A DNA stretch of 64,000 bases from Nakamurella sp. PAMC28650 (GCF_014303395.1 NZ_CP060298.1:682001-746000); one strand, 5' to 3'; positions 9,043-17,793 are shown, counted from the first letter of the stretch. Program-made: numbers and translations. Notes: a model not told the origin generated them from the letters alone.

Positions 9043-9741
9043 ATGGATTCCGATGCGGCACGCGTACTGGTGGTCGAGGACGACATGGTGCTGCGCACCT
9101 GCATCGAGGACGGTCTGGTCGATGCCGGCTACCAGGTCATGACGGCGGCCGACGGTGCCGGATTCTCCGCACTCGTCGAGGCCTTCCGGCCTGACGTGGC
9201 CCTGCTGGACGTCATGCTGCCGGGCGCCTCCGGGCTCCAACTGGCCCGTCACCTGCGTGAACACACCCAGGCCTCGGTCCTGTTCCTGACCGCTCGCGAT
9301 GCCGTCGCCGACCGGCTGGCCGGGTTCGACGCCGGCGCCGACGACTACATCGTCAAACCGTTCGTGATGGCCGAACTGCTGGCGCGCACCCGCGCGGTGC
9401 TGCGCCGCAGCGGCAAGACCAGATCGAGGCGGCTGCAGGTGGCCGACCTGCTGGTGGACGAGGACGCGGGCGAGGTGATCAGGGACGGCGTGGTGATACC
9501 GGTGACGGCCACCGAGATGCGACTGCTGGCCTATCTCGCCCGCAACCGGGGGCGGGTGCTGAGCAAGACCCAGATCCTGACGCAGGTCTGGGGCTACGAG
9601 GCGTACGACCCGAACCTGGTGGAGGCGTACGTCTCCGGGATCCGCCGCAAGCTCGAGGCCAACGGTGGCCGCCTCATCCACACGGTCCGCGGCGTCGGTT
9701 ACCGGATGAGCGAGACGGAACCGCGGATGCGGGCTTCGTGA
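9043..9741 (+). CDS. OmpR/PhoB-family response regulator
   Basis: The 232-residue protein has a receiver domain at about residues 6-118 and a C-terminal winged helix at about 134-228. The acidic pocket is VVEDD, the phospho-acceptor is Asp56 in LLDVMLP, the switch Thr is T83 in FLTARD and the conserved Lys is K105 in YIVKPF. The winged helix shows TATEMRLLAYLARNRGRVLS and a VDVYVSGIRRKL-like recognition region (EAYVSGIRRKL), ending HTVRGVGYRM. It overlaps the kinase start by 4 bp and should be phosphorylated by that kinase. The divergent DUF5666 gene is a candidate target. Confidence 0.93.
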   Translation: MDSDAARVLVVEDDMVLRTCIEDGLVDAGYQVMTAADGAGFSALVEAFRPDVALLDVMLPGASGLQLARHLREHTQASVLFLTARDAVADRLAGFDAGADDYIVKPFVMAELLARTRAVLRRSGKTRSRRLQVADLLVDEDAGEVIRDGVVIPVTATEMRLLAYLARNRGRVLSKTQILTQVWGYEAYDPNLVEAYVSGIRRKLEANGGRLIHTVRGVGYRMSETEPRMRAS

Positions 9742-11255
9742 TCACCCTGGGGCGACGTACCGCACCGCCGGTCGACCGCCCGCTCCGGACGGTTTCGCTC
9801 CGCCGCCGGGTGGCCGTCTGGGTGCTGTTGTTGCTGGTCGTCGTCCTGACGGTGATGGGTCTGGTGGTCAACTGGTTGCTCGGGGACGCACTGAAGTCCG
9901 ATCTGACCCACCGCCTGCAGGACAAGGCGAGCTACGCGGCCGTCCTGCAGGAGCAGGGGGTGGCCGGTCAGACCCTGGCCGACCAGATGACCGGCAACGG
10001 CGTCCTCGGCCTGTTCAACTCCGGCGGTAGGGCCTACATCGGCCATGACGAGGGTCCGCCGTTCTCCGGCTCGGCCGGATCGGGCGGACCGGTCGGCCAG
10101 GGCGGACCCGGTGGGGTGGGCCGCGTCAGGCCCCCGAGGCCAATACCCGCGGTCGCTCCGACGGTTTCGGTCACCGAGGCCAACGGCCAGATGATCGCGA
10201 CGGTGACCCTGCCCAACGGCACGCTGACCCTGTCGGCCGGTGAGGGCGAGATCACCAACACGCTCGACCGGCTGCAGCAGGTCGAACTCCTGGCCGGCGG
10301 CGGGACCCTGTTGGTCGCCGGGCTCCTGCTGATCACCGTCGTGCGTGCGGCTCTGCGACCCCTGGAACGGATGACCGCCCTCGCCCAGCGGATCCGGGAC
10401 GGCACCCGGGGCCGGCGCCTGCGGCCGACCAGACCGAACACCGATCTCGGCCGGACCGCCACCGCCTTCGACGACATGCTCGACGCGCTGGAGACCGCCG
10501 AGACGCAGGCCAGATCGGCCGAGGAGAAGATGCGTCAGTTCCTCGGCGACGCCTCGCACGATCTGCGGACGCCCCTGGCCGGCGTCATCGCCGGAGCCGA
10601 ACAGCTGCTCAGAACGCCCACCGCCCGGGCCGAAAGGGAGGAACGGCTGGTGCAGGTCGTTCGTCAGGCCCGGCGGGCGGCCCGACTGGTCGACGACCTT
10701 CTGCTGATGACCAGGCTGGACACCGCGGCCCAGTCGGGCGAGCAGGCCGGGCCGGCCGGGCAGTGGCAGCCGACCGACCCGATCCGGCTGATCCGCCGCG
10801 AGATCTGCCTGCTGGAGCTCCGACGCCCGGACCTGACCGTGGCGGTGGGTGACGGCCCGGAGGCGCTGGTGCCGGCCGATTCCGACCAGCTGCAGCGCGC
10901 CCTCGGCAATTTGATCGAGAATGCCGCCACTGCAACACCTCTGGGCGGCGTCATCTCGATCGGTCGGTCGTTCGCGGACGGCCGGCTGTCGATCAGGGTG
11001 ATCGATACCGGCGCCGGTGTGCCGCCGGAGCATCGCGAACGGATCTTCGACCGGTTCGTCCGGCTGAGCAGCTCCCGCAGCAGTGCGGGGTCCGGTCTGG
11101 GACTGCCCATCTCCCGGGCCATCGCCCGGGCGGCGGGCGGCGACCTGCAGTGCCTGCCGAGCTCGCGCGGCGCCTGCTTCGAGTTGACGTTGCCGGCCGT
11201 GATCGCCGCTCGACCAGCCGTGCCCGCTGATCGACAGCTCACCACCGCCGGCTGA
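9738..11255 (+). CDS. Sensor histidine kinase, partner of the upstream response regulator
   Basis: The 505-residue protein starts at a GTG within the GTGA overlap. TM1 is at about residues 27-48 and TM2 at about 185-205. Between them lies an extracytoplasmic segment of about 135 residues with an unusual Gly/Pro-rich stretch (GSAGSGGPVGQGGPGG). A HAMP region at about 206-258 follows. The HisKA phospho-acceptor is His274 in ASHDLRTPL. The ATPase domain has the N box (NLIENA, Asn395), DTGAGV (423-428) and GSGLGL (451-456). It should autophosphorylate on His274 and pass phosphate to Asp56 of the regulator; the signal is unknown. Confidence 0.93.
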   Translation: MITLGRRTAPPVDRPLRTVSLRRRVAVWVLLLLVVVLTVMGLVVNWLLGDALKSDLTHRLQDKASYAAVLQEQGVAGQTLADQMTGNGVLGLFNSGGRAYIGHDEGPPFSGSAGSGGPVGQGGPGGVGRVRPPRPIPAVAPTVSVTEANGQMIATVTLPNGTLTLSAGEGEITNTLDRLQQVELLAGGGTLLVAGLLLITVVRAALRPLERMTALAQRIRDGTRGRRLRPTRPNTDLGRTATAFDDMLDALETAETQARSAEEKMRQFLGDASHDLRTPLAGVIAGAEQLLRTPTARAEREERLVQVVRQARRAARLVDDLLLMTRLDTAAQSGEQAGPAGQWQPTDPIRLIRREICLLELRRPDLTVAVGDGPEALVPADSDQLQRALGNLIENAATATPLGGVISIGRSFADGRLSIRVIDTGAGVPPEHRERIFDRFVRLSSSRSSAGSGLGLPISRAIARAAGGDLQCLPSSRGACFELTLPAVIAARPAVPADRQLTTAG

Positions 11256-11257
11256 GC

Positions 11258-11295
11258 TCGCCCTACCGGTCCGGCATCGCCCTACCGGTCCAGCA
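11258..11295. repeat. 19-bp tandem duplication spanning the antiporter stop codon
   Basis: Two adjacent copies of tcgccctaccggtccNgca (11258-11276 and 11277-11295) differ at one base. The right copy contains the last codons and the TAG of the antiporter gene on the minus strand; the left copy repeats that end just after the stop. The histidine kinase stop is 3 bp to the left. It looks like a small local duplication in the convergent intergenic gap. Confidence 0.8.
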
Positions 11296-12868
11296 TGGCC
11301 TCCTCCAGATCGAGCTCGCGCTGGACGCGGCGGAGCACTTCGTCGTCGATCCGGCCGGTGTCGCGCTCGTGGATGTAGACCGTGCGCTCCTCGTGCAGCA
11401 TGCTGCGGCGCAGACGGCGGTACAACTCCGACGGTGTCTCGAGTCTGGTTTCGTCCTGCGGTCCGAGCCGTTCCCAGGCCGCGTTGGCCCTGGACTCGGC
11501 CGACGTGCGCAATTCGCTGACCACCGGCGCACTGTCCGGCAGCTCGGCGTCGGCGATCTCCTCCAGCCGCTCGACCGCGGCCTGCGCGGCCTGCTGGGCG
11601 GCCTGGGCCTCGGCGAGTGCGTCCGCCTGGTCCTCGTCGAACGGCAGCCGCACCCGGCGGATCAGCCACGGCAACGTCAGGCCCTGCAGCAGCAGGGTGG
11701 CCAACACCACCACAAAACTGCACAGCAGCACCAGATCTCGTCCGGCCAGCGGCCGGCCGTCGGTCATCGTCAGAGGCAGGGCGTACGCGGCAGCGAGGGT
11801 CACCACCCCACGCATGCCGGCCCAGGCGAGCACGCCGATCAGCGCTCTGGACGGTGCGGGTTCCCGTTCGCGGATCGTTCTGGATACCCACCGGGGCCCA
11901 TAGGTGGCCGGGAACATCCAGACGATCCTGGCCAGCAGGACGGCCAGCGTCACCGCGACCACCAGCAGGGTGACCTGGCCGGCGGACCGGTCGTGCAGGG
12001 AGCTGATCACCGACGGCAGCTGCAGCCCGATCAACCCGAAGACCAGGGTCTCGAGCACGAAGTCGACGGTGGCCGTCACCGAACTGCCCTGCAACCGGGT
12101 CGCGTAGTGCATCTTGGGCATCTTGCGGCCGATCAGGATACCGGCCGTCACGACCGCCAGCACGCCCGATCCGTGGAACTGCTCGGCCAGCGCGTAGGCG
12201 CCGAACGGCAGCAGCAGGAAGATCGCGACCTCGACGAGCGAGTCCGACAACCTGCACAGGAACCAGGACCCGATGACGCCCAGCACCAACCCGACCGCGA
12301 CACCGACGCCGACCGCCTCGGCGAACAGACCGATCCCGTGCCAGATCGAGAACCCGTCACCGACCGCGGCGATCAGCGCGATCCGGTAGACCGTCAGCGC
12401 CGTCGCGTCGTTGAGCAGGCTTTCGCCACCCAGGATGGTGAGACTCCGGCGCGGGAGCTTCAGATTGCGGGCGATGGCCGTCGTCGCGACCGCGTCGGGC
12501 GGCGACACCACCGCGCCGAGCACCAACGCCACCGGCCAGCCAAGCTCCGGTCCCATGACCAGATAGGCCACCACGCCCACCACCACCGTGGTGAAGAGCA
12601 CCAGCCCGATCGACAGCAGTGCGACCGGGCGGATGTTCGCCCGCAGGTTCAGGTACGAGCTGTCCAGCGAGGCGTTGAACAGCAGCGGTGGGAGCACGCC
12701 GAACAGGACGATGTCCGGGTTGAGCTCGATGTTCGGGATCGCCGGCACGAACGACAACGCCAGACCCGCCACCACCAACACCAACGGCGAGGGCAGGTTC
12801 CATCTCCGGGCGACCGCGGCGATGGCGACCGCTCCGACCACTAACATCAATATGGTGGTGCCTGACAT
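11282..12868 (-). CDS. Na+/H+ antiporter, CPA1/NhaP family
   Basis: The protein is 528 residues from the ATG at 12868, which has a perfect AGGAGG 8 nt upstream; longer upstream readings are not needed. About 12 hydrophobic segments fill residues 1-400. Conserved CPA1 blocks are PPLLFNASLD, VVSPPDAVATTAIA (equivalent of the ion-binding TDP/SDP helix) and GGESLLNDATALTVYR. The C-terminal 120 residues are cytoplasmic, charged and partly coiled (ALAEAQAAQQAAQAAVERLEEI), ending at LDR. It should exchange cytoplasmic Na+ or other cations for protons. It is convergent with the kinase gene and stands alone. Confidence 0.9.
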   Translation of the reverse strand: MSGTTILMLVVGAVAIAAVARRWNLPSPLVLVVAGLALSFVPAIPNIELNPDIVLFGVLPPLLFNASLDSSYLNLRANIRPVALLSIGLVLFTTVVVGVVAYLVMGPELGWPVALVLGAVVSPPDAVATTAIARNLKLPRRSLTILGGESLLNDATALTVYRIALIAAVGDGFSIWHGIGLFAEAVGVGVAVGLVLGVIGSWFLCRLSDSLVEVAIFLLLPFGAYALAEQFHGSGVLAVVTAGILIGRKMPKMHYATRLQGSSVTATVDFVLETLVFGLIGLQLPSVISSLHDRSAGQVTLLVVAVTLAVLLARIVWMFPATYGPRWVSRTIREREPAPSRALIGVLAWAGMRGVVTLAAAYALPLTMTDGRPLAGRDLVLLCSFVVVLATLLLQGLTLPWLIRRVRLPFDEDQADALAEAQAAQQAAQAAVERLEEIADAELPDSAPVVSELRTSAESRANAAWERLGPQDETRLETPSELYRRLRRSMLHEERTVYIHERDTGRIDDEVLRRVQRELDLEEAMLDR

Positions 12869-13102
12869 GTTCCGGCCTCCTGTAGCTGACGGGTCCGAGC
12901 TGCTCGAGCGGGCACCGTTGCCACCGCAGGCGGCAACTTCTCGGCTGCTGACGCGTCTGTGCAGAGCATTACCTACCAGGAGTGAAGACGCCATGGACCC
13001 GCCGTTCATTCGGTGGTTCCCCGACTGACCGAGCCCCGACCACCACCGAGCCGCCAACCCACCCGCCGACCCACCCACCGACCCACCCGATGGAGCTGCC
13101 AG

Positions 13103-13366
13103 ATGGCCTGTGGCCATGTCAAGGACCTCGGCCCGGAGCCGACCTACCTTTCACCCGCGGCCTGCGCCGAATGCCATCAGCAGGACGTCGCCACCTGGGC
13201 TCACCTGCGGATGTGCCTGACCTGTGGACACGTCGGGTGCTGCGATTCCTCCCAGTACCGCCATGCCCGTGCCCACTTCACCGAGACCGGCCACGTGCTG
13301 ATGCGTTCGATCGAGCCGGGCGAGGACTGGAAGTGGTGCTACGTGGACAAGACCATCGCGACCTGA
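13103..13366 (+). CDS. UBP-type zinc finger protein
   Basis: This protein of 87 residues is encoded from the ATG at 13103 with GGAG about 7 nt upstream. It has the Cys/His ladder of the UBP zinc finger: CGH near the start, CAEC, CLTCGHVGCCD, HARAHFTETGH. It should bind two or three zinc ions in the cytoplasm. Bacterial stand-alone copies have no proven role, since ubiquitin is absent. The metallo-beta-lactamase-fold gene begins 38 bp downstream in the same direction, so co-transcription is likely. Confidence 0.85.
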   Translation: MACGHVKDLGPEPTYLSPAACAECHQQDVATWAHLRMCLTCGHVGCCDSSQYRHARAHFTETGHVLMRSIEPGEDWKWCYVDKTIAT

Positions 13367-13404
13367 TCGACCGGGGCCGCCGGCCGGCCTGGGACACTGG
13401 GGGT

Positions 13405-14523
13405 ATGTGCGCCTCCCGCCGCCCTCGCGGCCTGTCCCCCCTGCTCACCGTGGTGAGCGTCGCCGCGGCCACCGGCCTGTTCCGGCTCGGTCGCGCGACC
13501 AGGGGTCTGCCGACCGCCATGGGCGCGCCGCCCCGGAGGATCGAGCCCGAGGTCATCGGTGCACCGCACTACGACGACGGGGTCTTCCACAACGTCTTGC
13601 CCAGCAGCACCCTGGCTCCCGGCGCGGCACCCAGCCTGATCAAGGGATTGATGTCCCGTCGCGACAAGGGCAAGCCGCGCGGGGAGATCCCGCTCGCCCA
13701 GGTCACCCCCCGGGCCGAAGCCTCCGAACTCGCGGTCACCTGGCTCGGCCATGCCAGCGCACTGATCGAGCTGGACGGGCACTGGATCCTGGCCGACCCG
13801 GTCTGGGGCGACCGGGTCTCGCCGTCGCCGACCGTCGGGCCGCTCCGTCTGCACCCCGTCCCGATGACGCTGGAGGAGGTGCCGCAGCTGGACGCGATCG
13901 TCATCTCGCACGACCACTACGACCATCTGGACCTCCCCACCGTGCAGTCGCTCCTCCAGTCGCAGACCGCCCCCTTCTTCGTGCCCCGCGGAATCGGCGC
14001 CCACCTCCGCAAATGGGGCGTACCAGAGGACCGGATCGTCGAGCTGGACTGGAACGACCAGGCCAAGGCCGGCGGCATCACGCTGACCTGCACCGAGGCC
14101 CGGCACTTCTCCGGACGTGGTCTCAAGCGCAACGTCACCCTGTGGTCGTCGTGGGCGCTGGCCGGCCCGACGCACAAGGTCTACTTCGGTGGAGACACCG
14201 GCTACACCCCGGCGTTCGCCGAGATCGGTGCCCGGCTAGGACCTTTCGACCTCACGATCCTGCCGATCGGTGCCTACGGCGAGCAGTGGCCCGACATCCA
14301 CATGAACCCGGAGCAGGCCTGGCGGGCGCACGGCGACCTCGGCGGCCGGCTCATGATGCCGATCCACTGGGCCACCTTCGACCTGGCCCTGCACACCTGG
14401 GCCGAGCCCATCGAGCGACTGCTGGCTGCGGCCGATGTCGGGGCGGTCGTCGTCCCCCAGCCGGGTGGTCGGGTGGTCGTCGCCGAACCCGCCGCGATCG
14501 AGCGCTGGTGGGACGGGCTGTAG
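13405..14523 (+). CDS. Metallo-beta-lactamase-fold hydrolase, NAPE-PLD/UlaG-like
   Basis: The 372-residue protein has a short hydrophobic N-terminal segment at about residues 10-25 that could be a membrane anchor, then a full metallo-beta-lactamase fold. VTWLGHASALIELDG begins the fold. The metal motif HDHYDH is at 169-174; other ligand-bearing blocks are TEARHFSGRG, YFGGDTGY and MMPIHWATFDLA. This block set matches the N-acyl phosphatidylethanolamine phospholipase D-like and UlaG-like group, which acts on phosphodiesters or lactones. The substrate cannot be read from sequence. The gene follows the UBP zinc finger gene closely. Confidence 0.85.
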   Translation: MCASRRPRGLSPLLTVVSVAAATGLFRLGRATRGLPTAMGAPPRRIEPEVIGAPHYDDGVFHNVLPSSTLAPGAAPSLIKGLMSRRDKGKPRGEIPLAQVTPRAEASELAVTWLGHASALIELDGHWILADPVWGDRVSPSPTVGPLRLHPVPMTLEEVPQLDAIVISHDHYDHLDLPTVQSLLQSQTAPFFVPRGIGAHLRKWGVPEDRIVELDWNDQAKAGGITLTCTEARHFSGRGLKRNVTLWSSWALAGPTHKVYFGGDTGYTPAFAEIGARLGPFDLTILPIGAYGEQWPDIHMNPEQAWRAHGDLGGRLMMPIHWATFDLALHTWAEPIERLLAAADVGAVVVPQPGGRVVVAEPAAIERWWDGL

Positions 14524-14580
14524 TCGTGGCCGGCGGGCCGGTGCCCGTCGGGAGGTAGGTGCCCGCCCGGACGTCGGCGC

Positions 14581-15096
14581 TCAGGTGAGCTCGGCCACGA
14601 GTAGTTCCATCAGCAACCCGTCGTGCCAACCGGTGCCGTCCGGATTGCGCTCGTATTCGCGCAGGACCCCCACCGTCCGGAAGCCCACCGCCGCATAGGC
14701 GCTGATCGCGCGGTGGTTCTGGGCCGCCGGGTCGATGACGATGCGGTGGTGCCGCCGCACCTTGAACAGGTAGGCGGCCAACGTCCGGACGGCCTCCCGA
14801 CCGAGACCGCGACGTTGCAGTTTCGGATCGAGGAAGATGTCGATGCCCGCGTGCCGGTACATCGGGTCCAGTTCCTCGCTGTACTGGACCAGCCCGGCGA
14901 CCGCCCCGTCCACCTCGATGACGAACTTCACCGTGTCCGGGTCGCTCTCGTCGGTCCAGCCGTGTTCGTCGACGTCGTCACCCCACCACCTGGCCACCTC
15001 CGGGGTGCGAAGGATGGCGACCAGGGCCGGGCCGTCGGCCGCGGTCACCGGCCGCAGTAGCAGGCCGTGACCCTTCAGATGCGGTGCGTCGTTCAC
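14581..15096 (-). CDS. GNAT N-acetyltransferase, AAC(6')-like
   Basis: The 171-residue protein is read from GTG 15096, with a G-rich stretch just upstream. It shows the GNAT pattern: LLLRPVTAADGPALVAIL at the start, GIDIFLDPKLQRRGLGREAVRTLAAYLF as the acetyl-CoA-binding motif A, and HRIVIDPAAQNHRAISAYAAVGF as motif B. RWWGDD and the overall block order resemble aminoglycoside 6'-acetyltransferases, but many relatives acetylate other amines. An aminoglycoside phosphotransferase-like gene lies 400 bp away, an association that may be accidental. The first in-frame ATG alternative would remove part of the fold. Confidence 0.82.
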   Translation of the reverse strand: MNDAPHLKGHGLLLRPVTAADGPALVAILRTPEVARWWGDDVDEHGWTDESDPDTVKFVIEVDGAVAGLVQYSEELDPMYRHAGIDIFLDPKLQRRGLGREAVRTLAAYLFKVRRHHRIVIDPAAQNHRAISAYAAVGFRTVGVLREYERNPDGTGWHDGLLMELLVAELT

Positions 15097-15113
15097 ACCC
15101 CCACCGTAGGGCC

Positions 15114-15353
15114 TCAGACGGCCAGTTTTGCCTGTACCTGGGCCAATGGCGGGTTGGTCATCGAAGAACCATCGGCGAAGACGACGGTCGGCACCGTGCG
15201 GTTGCCGTTGTTCAGGCTCTGCACGACCGCCGCGGCGGCCGCATCCTCGTCGACGTCGATGGAGGTGAAATCGATGCCGGCGCGGTCGAGATCGGTCACC
15301 AACCGGCGACTGAAGGGACACCAGGAGGTCGTGTAGACGGTCAATTCGCTCAT
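15114..15353 (-). CDS. Glutaredoxin/mycoredoxin-like protein with a CPFS motif
   Basis: The 79-residue protein begins SELTVYTTSWCPFS. It has the thioredoxin-fold order of actinobacterial mycoredoxins: the redox motif at residues 12-15, TVPTVVFADGS as the cis-Pro strand, and a terminal helix. The resolving Cys of CxxC is replaced by Ser, leaving Cys12 alone, so the active site is monothiol (CPFS). Mycoredoxins reduce mycothiol mixed disulfides, and one Cys can suffice for that. An in-frame ATG 15 bp upstream at 15368 is an alternative start. Confidence 0.82.
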   Translation of the reverse strand: MSELTVYTTSWCPFSRRLVTDLDRAGIDFTSIDVDEDAAAAAVVQSLNNGNRTVPTVVFADGSSMTNPPLAQVQAKLAV

Positions 15354-15480
15354 GGTGTAGCCAACCACGTGCGCCCGCCGGGCATTCCTGGACCGGCCAC
15401 GGGCGACCGAGCTCCGGCCGACTCACGACTCACGACCACGCCGGCGATCCGGTCCGGGAGGGTCTGGCACGCTGGGGCGC

Positions 15481-16272
15481 ATGGTTTCCGGCGAACCCAC
15501 CGAGACGGTCGAGATCCCCGCCGCCGTCCGGGCCGTCGCCGCCGGCGACCCGATCCGCCCGGTCTGGCGCAACGAGGCGGGCGGCGTGACGTTCCAGCTG
15601 GGAAGCGGTGACACCCGCAGATTCGCCAAGTTCTCGCCTCCCGGCGGCATCGACCTGCAGCCCGAGGTGGCCCGTCTGTCGTGGGCGGCCCGCTGGGTCG
15701 TGGTGCCGCAGGTGCTCTCCAGTGGATCGGACGAGAACGGGAGCTGGATGATCACCGCCGGACTGCCGGGCGAGAACGCGGTCACCCCGAAGTGGAGGAC
15801 GGATCCGGCGTCAGCAGTCGCAGCCATCGGTCGCGGGTTGCGCCAGCTGCACGACACCGCCCCGGTGGGGGACTGCCCTTTCGACTGGTCCCAGCCGATG
15901 CGGCTGGACGACGTGCACGTGCGGGCAACGACTCTGACCCCGGCGACCTGGCACCCCGAACACCAGGGGCTGACGGTCCGGGATGCGTTGACGATGCTGT
16001 CGGTGCCACCTCCGGTCGACCGCCTCGTCGTCTGCCACGGGGACGCCTGCGCGCCCAACACCCTGCTGACCGACGACGGCGACTGCAGCGGCCGCGTCGA
16101 TCTCGGCAGTCTGGGGGTGGCCGACCGATGGGCCGACCTGGCCGTGGCCACCTGGAGCACGGGATGGAACTACGGTCCAGGCTGGGAGGAGCAGCTGCTG
16201 GCGGCCTACGGGGTCGGCCCCGACCCGCAGCGCACGGCCTACTACCGGCTGCTGTGGGACCTCGGCCCGTGA
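15481..16272 (+). CDS. Aminoglycoside 3'-phosphotransferase-like kinase
   Basis: The 263-residue protein has the APH(3') catalytic order. The Brenner motif VVCHGDACAPN carries the catalytic Asp188 and Asn193, and the Mg-binding block VDLGSLGVADRWADLAVA carries Asp207. The N-terminal lobe keeps FAKFSPP with the ATP-anchoring Lys. The order matches APH(3') enzymes that phosphorylate kanamycin-type drugs, but environmental actinobacterial homologues are often untested and may have other substrates. It starts at ATG 15481 and is divergent from the glutaredoxin gene. Confidence 0.82.
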   Translation: MVSGEPTETVEIPAAVRAVAAGDPIRPVWRNEAGGVTFQLGSGDTRRFAKFSPPGGIDLQPEVARLSWAARWVVVPQVLSSGSDENGSWMITAGLPGENAVTPKWRTDPASAVAAIGRGLRQLHDTAPVGDCPFDWSQPMRLDDVHVRATTLTPATWHPEHQGLTVRDALTMLSVPPPVDRLVVCHGDACAPNTLLTDDGDCSGRVDLGSLGVADRWADLAVATWSTGWNYGPGWEEQLLAAYGVGPDPQRTAYYRLLWDLGP

Positions 16273-16345
16273 CCCGAGGCCGGCGCGTCTAAGGTCGATC
16301 CGGGAGCATTGAGTCCAGGAAGTATCACCATTCATGAGAGGTTAG

Positions 16346-17125
16346 GTGCAGCAGGAGATGTCAGATGTGATGACCGCCGGTACGGTGATGATCGCGGGCG
16401 ATGGCGGCGACGAGGTCGAGGCCTACTCGGCGCGACCGGAATCACCCGAGCGGCGCGGCGGGGTCGTCGTCATCCACCACATGCCCGGTTACGACCGGCA
16501 GTCCAAGGAGATCACCCGGCGCTTCGCCGAGATGGGCTACAACGCGGTCTGCGTCAATCTCTACCACCGGGAGGCCCCCGGCGCCGCACCCGATGACGCC
16601 GCCGCAACGGCCCGTGCCAACGGTGGAGTTCCGGATGCCCGGTTGGTCGGTGACGTCGCCGGCGCCGCCGCCTACCTGCGGTCGCTACCCAACAGCAACG
16701 GCAAGGTCGGTGACATCGGCTACTGCCCCGGCGGCCGCCAGAGTGTGCTGGCCGCCTGCCATCTCGACCTCGATGCGAGTGTCGACTGCTACGGCGCGTT
16801 CGTCACCGGGACCCCGCCGGAGGGATTCCCGCTGCAGGTCGGCAACCTGGTGGACCAGTTGCCCGACCTGAACGCTCCGCTGCTGGGGCTGTTCGGTGCG
16901 GAGGATTCCTACCCGAGCCCGGAGGCGGTGGCCGAGTTGGAGCAGATCCTCACGGCGAACGGCAAGGACTTCCGGTTCAAGACCTATCCGGACGCGGGAC
17001 ACGCCTTCTTCGCGGTCGACCGTCCGTCCTACCGGGTGGCAGCCGCCAACGACGGGTGGGAGCAGATCGCCGCGTTCTACGGCCAGTACCTCTCGACCGC
17101 AACCGCGTCCGACCCGGAGAACTGA
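16346..17125 (+). CDS. Dienelactone hydrolase family protein
   Basis: The alpha/beta-hydrolase of 259 residues has the nucleophile motif GYCPGG (Cys127 when counted from GTG 16346), an acid at Asp187 in FGAEDSYP and His219 in DAGHAFF. This Cys/Asp/His triad is characteristic of dienelactone hydrolases. The cap-less fold and HHMPGYDRQSKEI near residue 45 fit. The physiological substrate is unknown. Three in-frame starts are possible (GTG 16346, ATG 16358, ATG 16370); GAGAGG 5 nt upstream favours the first. The DUF6295-like gene begins 2 nt after its stop. Confidence 0.85.
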   Translation: MQQEMSDVMTAGTVMIAGDGGDEVEAYSARPESPERRGGVVVIHHMPGYDRQSKEITRRFAEMGYNAVCVNLYHREAPGAAPDDAAATARANGGVPDARLVGDVAGAAAYLRSLPNSNGKVGDIGYCPGGRQSVLAACHLDLDASVDCYGAFVTGTPPEGFPLQVGNLVDQLPDLNAPLLGLFGAEDSYPSPEAVAELEQILTANGKDFRFKTYPDAGHAFFAVDRPSYRVAAANDGWEQIAAFYGQYLSTATASDPEN

Positions 17126-17126
17126 C

Positions 17127-17393
17127 GTGTGCACCTACGCCACCGTGAAGACCGCGATCGAGGGCAGCGCAAAAGGCCCTGGCGGCAGGTGGTTTGCCGT
17201 CACCGACGGGGTGGTCTACTTCGATCACCCGGTACACGCGATGGCTGAGCACACGCTCAACATCGACTTCACCGCGCCGGGCGACGGCCCGTCGGCGCGC
17301 GTCGCGGTCGAGCTCACCGCAGCCTCGGCGCGCACTCTGATCGCCGCGATCCAGGCCGCCCTGGACTCGGCGCCCGCGGTCCTCACCGTCTGA
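17127..17393 (+). CDS. Small conserved protein, DUF6295-like
   Basis: The 88-residue protein is read from GTG 17127, one base after the upstream stop. It starts CTYATVKTAIEGSAKGPGG and contains YFDHPVHAMAEHTLNIDF followed by RVAVELTAASARTLIAAI. This pattern is a conserved family in actinobacteria that I recall as DUF6295; no function is known. It has no signal peptide or membrane segment. Its position directly behind the dienelactone hydrolase suggests a shared transcript and perhaps a common substrate, which is inference. Confidence 0.75.
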   Translation: MCTYATVKTAIEGSAKGPGGRWFAVTDGVVYFDHPVHAMAEHTLNIDFTAPGDGPSARVAVELTAASARTLIAAIQAALDSAPAVLTV

Positions 17394-17466
17394 TCGACGC
17401 CGTCCGCTCCACGCCACCCGGGGCCCCAAGGCTCCCCACCCGACCCACCACCCCAGGAGTACCGGC

Positions 17467-17793
17467 ATGACCGAACGGGTATGTTTCCTGCTGCAGATCC
17501 GGCCCGACAAACTCGAGGAGTACCTGACTGCCCACCAGGTCGTCTGGCCGGAGATGCTGGAGGCGTTGAGCCGGACCGGCTGGCGCAACTACTCCCTGTT
17601 CGTCCGCAAGCCCGACGGCCTGGTGGTCGGGTACCTGGAGACCGACGACTACGCGGCGGCGCAGCAGGCGATGGAGGCGCAGGAGGTCAACCTGAAGTGG
17701 CAGACGATCATGGGCCAGTACTTCACGTTGCCCGACGGTGCCCGCCCCGATGACGGATCCGTCCGCCTCACCGAGTACTTCCACCTCGCCTGA
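17467..17793 (+). CDS. rhaM: L-rhamnose mutarotase family protein
   Basis: The 108-residue protein is a ferredoxin-like alpha/beta-barrel of the RhaM family: VCFLLQIRPDKLEEYLTAHQVVWPEML, then NYSLFVRKPDGLVVGYLE and FHLA at the end. The conserved His near residue 23 is the mutarotation acid/base. The enzyme interconverts the alpha and beta anomers of rhamnose or related sugars. AGGAG lies 9 nt upstream of the ATG. No other rhamnose-catabolism gene is adjacent, so the pathway context is missing and the true sugar is uncertain. Confidence 0.85.
   Translation: MTERVCFLLQIRPDKLEEYLTAHQVVWPEMLEALSRTGWRNYSLFVRKPDGLVVGYLETDDYAAAQQAMEAQEVNLKWQTIMGQYFTLPDGARPDDGSVRLTEYFHLA

Noticed and set aside
9699..12257. 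Very long open frame on the minus strand across the kinase gene
   Set aside because: It overlaps the well-supported kinase and antiporter genes in another frame and its protein is Arg/Gly/Pro-rich without motifs, as expected for shadows at high GC.
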